DNA from: Gammaproteobacteria bacterium
Lineage (GTDB): Bacteria > Pseudomonadota > Gammaproteobacteria > Arenicellales > JAOTYS01
Assembly (NCBI GenBank): GCA_029861795.1
Contig: JAOTYS010000315.1
Span: 1-5,737, forward strand
Reading direction: 5' to 3'
DNA length: 5,737 nt
The stretch's first letter is position 1. Every line of letters begins with the position of its first letter. This document shows, in pieces, positions 1-5,735 of the stretch. The position numbers and the translations under genes are program-made. The notes below the pieces were generated by a model, which worked only from the letters and a program-made list of their open reading frames with translations, was not told the DNA's origin and ran no database searches.

Positions 1-46
1 CCTGGTTGCGATGCAAATTTAAGAATGTCTTGCTGGAGAGTGGAGG

Positions 47-973
47 TTGAGGGTCGTGCAGAAACCAAAACGTAAAGAAGTAACTAAGTCTGTTTCCGAG
101 GCAGTTGCCCAGATCGAGGATGGCATGACAGTTGCAGTGGGAGGTTTGGGTGCAGATAACCATCCGATGGCCGTAGTGCGTGAGATCATCAAGCAGAAAA
201 AGAAGAACCTTACCGTGGTCGGTTCGGCCACGGCAGGGCTAGATATCGATCTATTGATTGGCGCAGGCTGCGCAAAGAAAGTGATTGCGCCCTATGTCGG
301 TCTGGAAATGTACTGCCCGATTGGTCATAACTTTCGCAAATATGCGGAGAGCGGGGAGATAGAGATCTGGGAATGCAGCGAGTATATTCTTTATGCGGGT
401 TTGTTCGCGGCCGCCTCTGGACAGGATTTTCTCTCTTGGCATGGTGGCATCGGTTCAAGTGTTCCAAAGCTTAACAAGGACCTGGTGGAATTCACCGATC
501 CTATCGGCGGCAAGAAAAAATATTTAGCGGTCCCAGCGATACGCCCCGATTGGTCAATTATTCATGTCGGTTGGTCCGATGCGTATGGCAACGGCCAACA
601 TGTGGGTGCGCCATTCGGTGATCGTTGGCTTGCACGCGCGGCCAATCGCATCATGTTGTGTGCCGAACGAATCGTGCCGAACTCCTTCATTCGGAAGAAC
701 CCCTTTATGACGTCGGTTTCCTATGCCGATTGCGTGGTGGAAGCGCCCTACGGTGCTCATCCCTATGCGGCTCACGGGTTCTATCACGCCGATGATGAGC
801 ACATCAAGGACTACGTGAATTGTAGTAACGCGAATCGTAAGGGTGATACCAAAAAGTGGGATGATTATTTGAAGCGAACGACACATGATCCTAAGGATCA
901 TGTGGAGTATCTGGAAGGCATCGGTATTAGAAAACTATTGGGTCTGTATGAACATCCTGTGGTGAGCTGGTAG
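47..973 (+). CDS. Class I CoA-transferase-fold alpha subunit, IpdA/GctA-like
   Basis: Alpha subunit of a two-subunit family I CoA-transferase-fold enzyme, presumably cytoplasmic and paired with the next gene. The N-terminal DGMTVAVGGLG (residues 25-35) is the glycine-rich start typical of these subunits. It is followed by the LTVVGS strand (55-60), a glutamate-rich IEIWECSE stretch (105-112), GGIGSSVP (133-140) and a C-terminal VEAPYGAHP (231-239). From memory, GSSVP, the VEAP-GAH motif and the MAVVREI helix resemble IpdA, the steroid-ring hydrolase subunit, as well as glutaconate CoA-transferase GctA. E109 or E112 may correspond to the catalytic glutamate reported in IpdA. The length of 308 residues fits the family. 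The start is a TTG with GGAGAG at 35-40; a GTG at 56 with GGAGG at 42-46 is an equally possible start nine bases in. The fold is secure, but hydrolase versus transferase and the substrate are open. Confidence 0.88.
   Translation: MRVVQKPKRKEVTKSVSEAVAQIEDGMTVAVGGLGADNHPMAVVREIIKQKKKNLTVVGSATAGLDIDLLIGAGCAKKVIAPYVGLEMYCPIGHNFRKYAESGEIEIWECSEYILYAGLFAAASGQDFLSWHGGIGSSVPKLNKDLVEFTDPIGGKKKYLAVPAIRPDWSIIHVGWSDAYGNGQHVGAPFGDRWLARAANRIMLCAERIVPNSFIRKNPFMTSVSYADCVVEAPYGAHPYAAHGFYHADDEHIKDYVNCSNANRKGDTKKWDDYLKRTTHDPKDHVEYLEGIGIRKLLGLYEHPVVSW
882..904. repeat. Perfect 11-base inverted repeat inside the alpha-subunit gene
   Basis: Arms CACATGATCCT (882-892) and AGGATCATGTG (894-904) are exact reverse complements around one central base. 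The segment encodes part of THDPKDHVE near the end of the alpha subunit. It may be a chance product of codon choice or a binding or structural site; nothing else here decides between these. Confidence 0.6.
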
Positions 974-979
974 GAGGAG
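973..979 (+). promoter_or_regulatory. Ribosome binding site deciding the beta-subunit start
   Basis: GGAGGAG begins on the last base of the alpha-subunit stop codon. There are two in-frame ATGs, at 981 and 987. The GGAGG core ends only three bases before 981, which is too close, and nine bases before 987, which is workable. The protein from 987 begins MSDY, close to the MADY start I recall for GctB. The 987 start is therefore preferred. Confidence 0.7.
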
Positions 980-986
980 AATGAAC

Positions 987-1817
987 ATGAGTGATTACAA
1001 TTGGAAAGAAATGATGGCGATTTTGTTCTCCCGGGAAATCGAAGATGGAGATAGGATTACCTCTGGAGCTCACACAGAAATCTTTTTTGCTGCAAATATG
1101 CTGGCGCAAAAGACGCATGCCCCTAACACAAAGCTTCAGCTTGGCGGCACCTGTTTTCTGTGTAATGTTAGCGATCAAGAGATCGATTCGCTGCCAAAAA
1201 CCTCCACAGACTATTCGCTACTCAAGTACGCCGAAACCGTGCATGATCATGCTGAAACCTTTATCTTCTACGGACCACCCGGCGGGGAGGAGTATTACAA
1301 GGAAGGTAGTACATTTCGGGACACTAATCATTTTTGGTTTGCGGACAAGTTTTTTGTCGGCGGAATACAGGTCGACAAATATGGTAGTGCTAATTTGATC
1401 GGACTCGGGGAGCCGGGGAATATGACGTTCAGAGGTCCGGGATCCATTGGGATCAATGATATAGTAGCCACAGTGCGGGACGTCTATGTGTTCATCACCG
1501 CGCACGATACTCGTCGGCTGGTGGAAGAGGTCGACTTCATATCATTTCCTGGGAAGAAAATCTGCCGGGAGGTCGGGTATATGGGCGGAGGACCTAAATG
1601 GATCGTGACGCCCAAGGCAATTTTCGACTTTGACCCTGATTCGTTGACCGCGCGTCTGCACGCGCTGTTTCCCGGCGTCAGTCTAGACGACGTGAAACAG
1701 AATACTGGATTTGAGGTGGTCAGCAACGGAGAAGTACAGACGATTGAACCACCCAACAGAGACGAGTTGGAGATACTGCGTAACGAAGTAGACAAGACGG
1801 GTGTGCTACGTGCGTGA
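987..1817 (+). CDS. Class I CoA-transferase-fold beta subunit lacking the catalytic Glu, IpdB/GctB-like
   Basis: Beta partner of the preceding gene, only 13 bases after its stop and surely co-translated with it. It has 276 residues from the ATG at 987; an ATG at 981 would add two. Family landmarks are THAPNTKL (43-50), FVGGIQVDKYG (123-133), the GPGSIG glycine loop (150-155), AHDTRRLVEEVDFISFPG (172-189) and IFDFDPDSL...LFPGV...NTGFEV toward the C-terminus (212-244). Aligned by eye with glutaconate CoA-transferase beta, the nucleophilic glutamate of its VESG motif falls on G53 here (LQLGGT). IpdB also has glycine at this place, as I recall it. The pair is therefore more likely to hydrolyse an acyl-CoA, possibly with C-C cleavage as in IpdAB, than to transfer CoA through a glutamyl thioester. 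The homology call is firm; the reaction is inferred. Confidence 0.88.
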   Translation: MSDYNWKEMMAILFSREIEDGDRITSGAHTEIFFAANMLAQKTHAPNTKLQLGGTCFLCNVSDQEIDSLPKTSTDYSLLKYAETVHDHAETFIFYGPPGGEEYYKEGSTFRDTNHFWFADKFFVGGIQVDKYGSANLIGLGEPGNMTFRGPGSIGINDIVATVRDVYVFITAHDTRRLVEEVDFISFPGKKICREVGYMGGGPKWIVTPKAIFDFDPDSLTARLHALFPGVSLDDVKQNTGFEVVSNGEVQTIEPPNRDELEILRNEVDKTGVLRA

Positions 1818-1885
1818 TTTCTAAGCGCGAACACCACCGTTATCACCGACATTAGCATTCGACACCTACAGATCGGAGGGACAAC

Positions 1886-3364
1886 ATGGCGAAGGCATCA
1901 GCAAATCCGTCAACGGGCGGTGAGATTCGCGAGTACAAGCTTTTTATCAACGGAGAATTCGTGGACGCCGCAAGTGGACGCACGTTCGAAACACAAAACC
2001 CCGGTAATGGACAGACTATTTCACGTATCGCGGAGGGTGATGCGGAAGACATAGATCGCGCGGTTAATGCGGCCGCGGCCGCATTCCCTGGTTGGCGTCG
2101 TAAATCGGCCTCGGGTCGTGCCAAGGCACTAATGAAGCTCGCTCAATCGGTGGCGGAAAATGGAAATACCTTGGCTGAGCTGGAGTCATTGGACGCCGGT
2201 AAGCCTATCCGCGACTCCAGTAAGATAGACGCGGTCACCGCCATCGATGCGTTGGAGTATTTCGCTGGCATGGCGACCAAGGTCCAAGGCGATACCATTC
2301 CGGTGCCCGGGCCGTACTACAACTTCACGGTGCGCGAGCCGCTTGGCGTGATTGCGGGCATCACGCCGTGGAACTACCCGTTGCTACAGGCGATCTGGAA
2401 GATTGCACCGGCTGTGGCTGCGGGTAACACCGTGGTGATCAAACCGGCGGAACAGGCTTGCATGTCTGTACTGTTTCTCGCTGAGTTGATCCAGCAAGCG
2501 GGTATCCCCGAGGGCGTGGTCAATATTGTGCCCGGGTTCGGCGAAACCGCAGGTGAGGCTTTGGTGTTGCATCCCAAGGTCGCCAAGGTGATGTTTACCG
2601 GCGAGACCACCACTGGGATGCGTATCGCAGAAAATGCATCTAAGACATTGAAACCAGTGGGACTCGAGCTCGGCGGCAAAACCGCTGTGATTTGTTACGA
2701 GGACGCGCCGGTTGGCCAGGCTGCGAAACTTGCTGCCATGTCTATTTTTACCAATCAGGGGCAGAACTGTACTGCCGGCTCACGGCTGCTATTGCACGAA
2801 TCTATCCACGATGCGGTGGTAGAGCAGATAGTAGAGGCGGCGAAGGCAGTAAAACTCGGTGATCAAATGAATCCCGATAACACCATGGGCCCGCTTATTT
2901 CTGCCGAACAGTTAGAACGTGTCTCCAGTTATGCTGAAATGGGTAAGAAGGATGCGGAGTTACTCGTCGGTGGAGATCGCGCCGAAGATGGGGAGCTCAG
3001 CAACGGATACTTCTTCTCACCCACCATATTCGATGGCGTGAAGAATGACATGAAGATCGCCCAGGACGAGATCTTTGGTCCTGTGCTGTCAGTGCTGACA
3101 TTCAAGGAGGAAGACGAAGCGATCAAGATCGCGAACGACAGTCGCTTTGGTTTGGCGGGTTCCGTAGTGACGCGTGATATCGGCCGTGCTATGAGAACGG
3201 CCCAGCAACTTGAGACCGGCAACGTCTGGATCAATGCCTGGGGCGCAGTGATTTCCATGTCTCCCTATGGCGGATACAAGATGAGCGGCTATGGCAGGGA
3301 GATGGGATTCGCGGTAATGCGCGAAGTGACTCAGGAAAAGAGTATTTGGGTGAATATGAAATAA
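1886..3364 (+). CDS. NAD-dependent aldehyde dehydrogenase, betaine/amino-aldehyde dehydrogenase-like
   Basis: Oxidises an aldehyde to its carboxylic acid with NAD(P)+; soluble and usually tetrameric. All catalytic landmarks of the ALDH superfamily are present: N163 in TPWNYP, K186 and E189 in IKPAE, the FTGETTTG nucleotide loop (237-244), general base E261 in ELGGK, nucleophile C295 in GQNC and E395 in DEIFGPV. E189 favours NAD+ over NADP+, by analogy with characterised members. W171 in WNYPLLQAIWKIAPA and the C-terminal QEKSIWVN resemble betaine-aldehyde and aminobutyraldehyde dehydrogenases, but substrate preference in this family cannot be read from motifs alone. The length of 492 is standard and the gene is intact. 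GGAGGG at 1875-1880 sits five bases before the ATG. It lies 68 bases after the beta subunit with no visible terminator between, so it is probably the third gene of the same operon. Confidence 0.95.
   Translation: MAKASANPSTGGEIREYKLFINGEFVDAASGRTFETQNPGNGQTISRIAEGDAEDIDRAVNAAAAAFPGWRRKSASGRAKALMKLAQSVAENGNTLAELESLDAGKPIRDSSKIDAVTAIDALEYFAGMATKVQGDTIPVPGPYYNFTVREPLGVIAGITPWNYPLLQAIWKIAPAVAAGNTVVIKPAEQACMSVLFLAELIQQAGIPEGVVNIVPGFGETAGEALVLHPKVAKVMFTGETTTGMRIAENASKTLKPVGLELGGKTAVICYEDAPVGQAAKLAAMSIFTNQGQNCTAGSRLLLHESIHDAVVEQIVEAAKAVKLGDQMNPDNTMGPLISAEQLERVSSYAEMGKKDAELLVGGDRAEDGELSNGYFFSPTIFDGVKNDMKIAQDEIFGPVLSVLTFKEEDEAIKIANDSRFGLAGSVVTRDIGRAMRTAQQLETGNVWINAWGAVISMSPYGGYKMSGYGREMGFAVMREVTQEKSIWVNMK
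2066..2085. repeat. 20-base perfect palindrome in the aldehyde dehydrogenase gene
   Basis: The half-site AATGCGGCCG is followed immediately by its exact reverse complement. It encodes the alanine run NAAAAAF near residues 61-67 and is built from two overlapping GCGGCCGC octamers. An alanine-rich segment using GCG and GCC codons can give this by chance, so a function is not implied. Confidence 0.6.
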
Positions 3365-3371
3365 GGTCCTT

Positions 3372-3508
3372 GTGCGCCTGAGGGCGTATCTGCAGAGATA
3401 CAAATGTAGGTTCGCCTTAAGGCGAACGATCTTTTGTGCGCCTAAAGACGCACCTACGATGCTATCATCAGCTTCAAAGGCATGTTGTAGTTTCGGCTAT
3501 AGGCGAAC
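3372..3508. repeat. Degenerate REP/BIME-like cluster between convergent genes
   Basis: This fills most of the 163-base gap between the aldehyde dehydrogenase and the oxygenase. Four alternating hairpin elements are visible. A degraded inverted element GTGCGCC-TGAG-GGCGTAT-CTGC is at 3372-3393. An intact forward element GTAG-GTTCGCC-TTAA-GGCGAAC is at 3406-3427. An intact inverted element GTGCGCC-TAAA-GACGCAC-CTAC is at 3436-3457. A degraded forward element beginning GTAG is at 3487-3508. The GTAG head followed by a hairpin is the hallmark of REP sequences mobilised by RAYT proteins, and paired inverted REPs are called BIMEs. The linker after 3457 (TATCATCAGCTTCAAAGG) matches the linker of the array at the right end of the window, so this is an older, diverged copy of the same roughly 81-83-base unit. 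No separate gene is supported here. Confidence 0.85.
3406..3435 (+). terminator. Possible intrinsic terminator of the plus-strand operon, formed by a REP hairpin
   Basis: The 18-base palindrome at 3410-3427 folds into a GC-rich seven-base stem with a TTAA loop, 45 bases after the aldehyde dehydrogenase stop. It is followed by GATCTTTT. The T run is short and offset by four bases, so termination would be modest. No equivalent T run follows the hairpins in the minus-strand direction. Confidence 0.35.
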
Positions 3509-3527
3509 ACGACGATGCCTCCGGCGT

Positions 3528-4403
3528 TTAGACACTAATTCGAAATTCAGGATCAGTGAATCGCAAGGCTTGCGAGCTATCATGGCCGCTTGTGCGGGGC
3601 CAAATACGCGGAAAATAATCGCAGTCCATTGGGTCGCCGGCCTTCAATCCATGACCCTCGAACAATGGCCTCACATCTCCCGGGCGCTCCGCAAAAACTG
3701 CGTCGTCACCCATCCAGAATGTGGATATAGCACGCCTCCATCGCTGGTGCGATGAATTACCCGGTGCGCCGTGCAGCGTCAGCGCGTGAAACACAATGCA
3801 ATCTCCTGGCTGCATGTCCCAGGATACGATGTCAAACTGTGATCGAGAAGCTTCTATATCAGGCACGCGGTCAAAGGAGCTGTTCTCCGTGTGGTATAGA
3901 TCCTTCCCATGTTTGGTCAGCTCCGGTGCGAACCATCGATTCCAGCGATGCGAGCCGCGCACCAGTTCCAAACAAGTTTCCTTGGTCACTGGATCCAGCG
4001 GCAGCCAGATCGCACAGAATTGATTGCCGTCCACTGGATAGTAGGGCTGGTCTTGATGCCAGCGGGTACGCTTGGGCGTGTATTTGCCTTTGATCCAAAT
4101 GGCGTCGTAGAAAAAGTTAATACGGCTCGCGCCCATCATCTGAGCGGCGATTTCCGCAGCAGGGGAATTGGTTATGAATGCACGAAATTCCTGAAGTCCC
4201 TGCGACAGGCAAAAATCCGTGAGAAAAAATCCTGGATCGTCGGGTCCTTGTTGGATGGTATGGAGTGGGCCTGGATGTTCAATGTCTTTGGCTACGCCTG
4301 TAGCCAACATATCCAGCCACTTTGAATCGAACAGGCCGCGCACACAAACCGCACCGTCGCGCTGGTAGCTCTCTATGGCCTGCTCAGAAATGTTGAACGT
4401 CAT
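3528..4403 (-). CDS. Phytanoyl-CoA dioxygenase (PhyH) family Fe(II)/2-oxoglutarate oxygenase
   Basis: Predicted non-haem iron oxygenase that hydroxylates an unknown small substrate using O2 and 2-oxoglutarate. The N-terminus (YQRDGAVCVRGLFDSKWLDML, residues 13-33) is the usual PhyH opening. The iron-binding triad is visible as H116 and D118 in WHQDQPYY and H211 in LTLHGAPGN; R223 or R224 in RWRRAIS is the likely 2-oxoglutarate carboxylate anchor. WLPLDPVTKETCLELVRGSH (133-152) is the family's conserved core strand pair. At 291 residues it is full length, with no signal peptide or membrane segment. The ATG at 4403 has only a weak GGTGA ribosome site. It lies 71 bases downstream of the phosphorylase on the same strand, so the two may be co-transcribed, but a promoter candidate in the gap suggests independent expression. 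The substrate cannot be read from the sequence; family members act on acyl-CoAs, ectoine and many secondary metabolites. Confidence 0.93.
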   Translation of the reverse strand: MTFNISEQAIESYQRDGAVCVRGLFDSKWLDMLATGVAKDIEHPGPLHTIQQGPDDPGFFLTDFCLSQGLQEFRAFITNSPAAEIAAQMMGASRINFFYDAIWIKGKYTPKRTRWHQDQPYYPVDGNQFCAIWLPLDPVTKETCLELVRGSHRWNRWFAPELTKHGKDLYHTENSSFDRVPDIEASRSQFDIVSWDMQPGDCIVFHALTLHGAPGNSSHQRWRRAISTFWMGDDAVFAERPGDVRPLFEGHGLKAGDPMDCDYFPRIWPRTSGHDSSQALRFTDPEFRISV

Positions 4404-4427
4404 GGTGTCACCAATGGGCGTAGATTC

Positions 4428-4456
4428 ATCATATTTATAGTGCCCACCCGGTGCAA
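4428..4456 (-). promoter_or_regulatory. Candidate sigma70-type promoter for the PhyH-family gene
   Basis: On the minus strand TTGCAC (4456-4451) and TATGAT (4433-4428) are separated by exactly 17 bases. The -10 box matches consensus at five of six positions, the -35 at three of six. Transcription would start near 4421, giving a leader of about 18 bases before the ATG at 4403. The leader contains GGTG-T-CACC (4404-4412), a small palindrome overlapping the weak ribosome site. This is a motif-level prediction only. Confidence 0.4.
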
Positions 4457-4474
4457 GTACTCGCTAATGACTGG

Positions 4475-5425
4475 CTAGAGCGTACCCCCGGTGGTCGTGA
4501 CGCCGACCTTGCTAAGCACAGTCATTGGACCATGCTGCTTGAGCGTTTGCAGTTGCTGATCATTGCGTACCAGCAGAGACCCTGCAAACCCCAGACTATT
4601 CACCGAAATAGAATCGAAACATTCGTGCGTGCGTGGAACAAGCACCATCCATTTTCTGCTCACAAGAAGATTGTATGGCCCGGATGGTGGGCGGTTGTTG
4701 TGGTTGCTCTGAGCTGACAAACCCACTACGTCTAACATCAGGTAATACAGTTCTAAAGTTGCCTTGGCGGCCTGCGCCGGAGACTCCAGCCACTGGTCAT
4801 CCACTCGCGCGATAGCATGGCAGAACGGTAAATATTGCGCGGTGCCTATTGAATCTTTGTAGCGAAGGGAATGAAAAGCTGCCTCGAGTGGTATTTCCGT
4901 TTTCCCCTGCCCGAGCGGGAGGGGAACAAGCTGTAAATGCTTATGGCGTTGGCTCGCGCCTGCAACAGCTCCAGAGTTGTAGAAGGCGAGTGCTGGAAAC
5001 TCAGCCATACAGGCCCACATGGCGGCAAAGTCCGATAGAGTGAGGAGTGATTCCTGTTCTTCAAAATCTCGGGTGACAAGAAGTAGGTGATGATCGACCA
5101 CATTGAACTTGTTCAACAGGCACAGGTGCGAATCTGTGATATCTGCGACAAATAGATCTTTCTCATATGGTAAGAATGGATTGACTTCTAGACCAGTCTG
5201 TCTGGATTCGTTTATCTGTTTTTCCTTGTCGGCGGACTTGCGATCGAGGTTGGAAGCGATCCTCACAATAAACGGTATGTTGTATTCATATACGATTTCG
5301 CGTTCCGTGGGTATGGATTTTATCGCATCGCGCTCGATGGCCTGTGCGGTGCTGCGGAGAATTTGTTGCCACAAAGTCCCAGGCTTAAGTAATAGGTTAC
5401 CTGCAGCCATCATCTGCTGGAGCAT
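4475..5425 (-). CDS. Ap4A phosphorylase / ATP adenylyltransferase, APA1/APA2 family
   Basis: Predicted cytosolic enzyme of the HIT/GalT superfamily. It phosphorolyses diadenosine tetraphosphate to ATP plus ADP, and in some members acts as an ADP-sulfate adenylyltransferase. The N-terminal domain carries NPFLPYEKDLFV (82-93), HHLLLVTRDFEEQ (112-124) and the catalytic GASQRHKHLQLVPLPL (156-171). In the last, the HxHxQ triad is H161, H163 and Q165; H163 is the likely nucleophile by analogy with GalT. The C-terminal domain (about 190-315) has PPSGPYNLLVSRKWMVLVPR (246-265), typical of the ATP adenylyltransferase C-terminal domain. The usual proline before the triad, as I recall it, is arginine here (R160). 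The length of 316 is normal. The start at 5425 has no good Shine-Dalgarno; ATGs at codons 5 and 6 are alternatives. Upstream, the minus strand has a CATAAT (5472-5467) but no matching -35 box. First gene of the minus-strand pair. Confidence 0.9.
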   Translation of the reverse strand: MLQQMMAAGNLLLKPGTLWQQILRSTAQAIERDAIKSIPTEREIVYEYNIPFIVRIASNLDRKSADKEKQINESRQTGLEVNPFLPYEKDLFVADITDSHLCLLNKFNVVDHHLLLVTRDFEEQESLLTLSDFAAMWACMAEFPALAFYNSGAVAGASQRHKHLQLVPLPLGQGKTEIPLEAAFHSLRYKDSIGTAQYLPFCHAIARVDDQWLESPAQAAKATLELYYLMLDVVGLSAQSNHNNRPPSGPYNLLVSRKWMVLVPRTHECFDSISVNSLGFAGSLLVRNDQQLQTLKQHGPMTVLSKVGVTTTGGTL

Positions 5426-5486
5426 AGCGACTTCAGGTTTGGAGCTCCAGCAGACAGTTTTTGTAGATTATGTTTCAGGGGCATTT

Positions 5487-5569
5487 GTAGGTTCGCCTGC
5501 AGGCGAACGATCCTCCGTGCGTCTAAAGACGCACCTACGACGGGGTATCATTAGGTTTCAGAGGGATTT
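5487..5569 (+). repeat. Array unit 1, diverged
   Basis: The forward hairpin is at 5487-5508 with a TGCA loop and a perfect seven-base stem; the inverted hairpin is at 5517-5538. It differs from units 2 and 3 in the forward hairpin loop, one stem base, the spacer between hairpins (CCTCC against ATTCA) and the end of the linker (CAGAGGGA against CAAAGCAA). Confidence 0.9.
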
Positions 5570-5652
5570 GTAGGTTCGCCTTCAGGCGAGCGATATTCAG
5601 TGCGTCTAAAGACGCACCTACGACGGGGTATCATTAGGTTTCAAAGCAATTT
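5570..5652 (+). repeat. Array unit 2
   Basis: The forward hairpin is at 5570-5591 with a TTCA loop and one T-G wobble in the stem; the inverted hairpin is at 5600-5621. It is identical over all 83 bases to unit 3, which points to recent duplication or ongoing homogenisation. Confidence 0.9.
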
Positions 5653-5735
5653 GTAGGTTCGCCTTCAGGCGAGCGATATTCAGTGCGTCTAAAGACGCAC
5701 CTACGACGGGGTATCATTAGGTTTCAAAGCAATTT
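5653..5735 (+). repeat. Array unit 3
   Basis: The forward hairpin is at 5653-5674 and the inverted hairpin at 5683-5704. It is identical to unit 2 over its full 83 bases and is followed directly by the first two bases of a further copy, so the number of units is not known from this window. Confidence 0.9.

Noticed and set aside
1..22. Possible last codons of an upstream gene (frame ending LVAMQI then TAA at 20-22)
   Set aside because: Only six codons are visible and another frame is also open at the window edge, so no gene can be supported.
1818..1885. Possible terminator or promoter between the beta subunit and the aldehyde dehydrogenase
   Set aside because: No GC-rich hairpin with a T run and no convincing -35/-10 pair; only the ribosome site of the next gene is visible.
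3372..3755. 127-codon open frame on the plus strand
   Set aside because: It starts inside the REP hairpins and runs antisense through the end of the PhyH-family gene. Its composition (Arg/Cys-rich) and lack of any recognisable domain mark it as a shadow.
3909..4325. 138-codon plus-strand open frame
   Set aside because: It is fully antisense to the catalytic core of the oxygenase, whose frame contains the iron-binding motifs.
5440..5449. Ten-base palindrome TGGAGCTCCA in the phosphorylase leader
   Set aside because: Too short to distinguish from chance, and no second copy is seen near the start codons.
5467..5472. CATAAT as a -10 box for the phosphorylase on the minus strand
   Set aside because: No recognisable -35 hexamer at 16-18 bases upstream. 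The area overlaps the repeat remnant, so it is not listed as a feature.
5103..5573. 156-codon open frame on the plus strand
   Set aside because: It lies antisense to the conserved N-terminal domain of the phosphorylase and ends within array unit 2. No ribosome site or recognisable motif.
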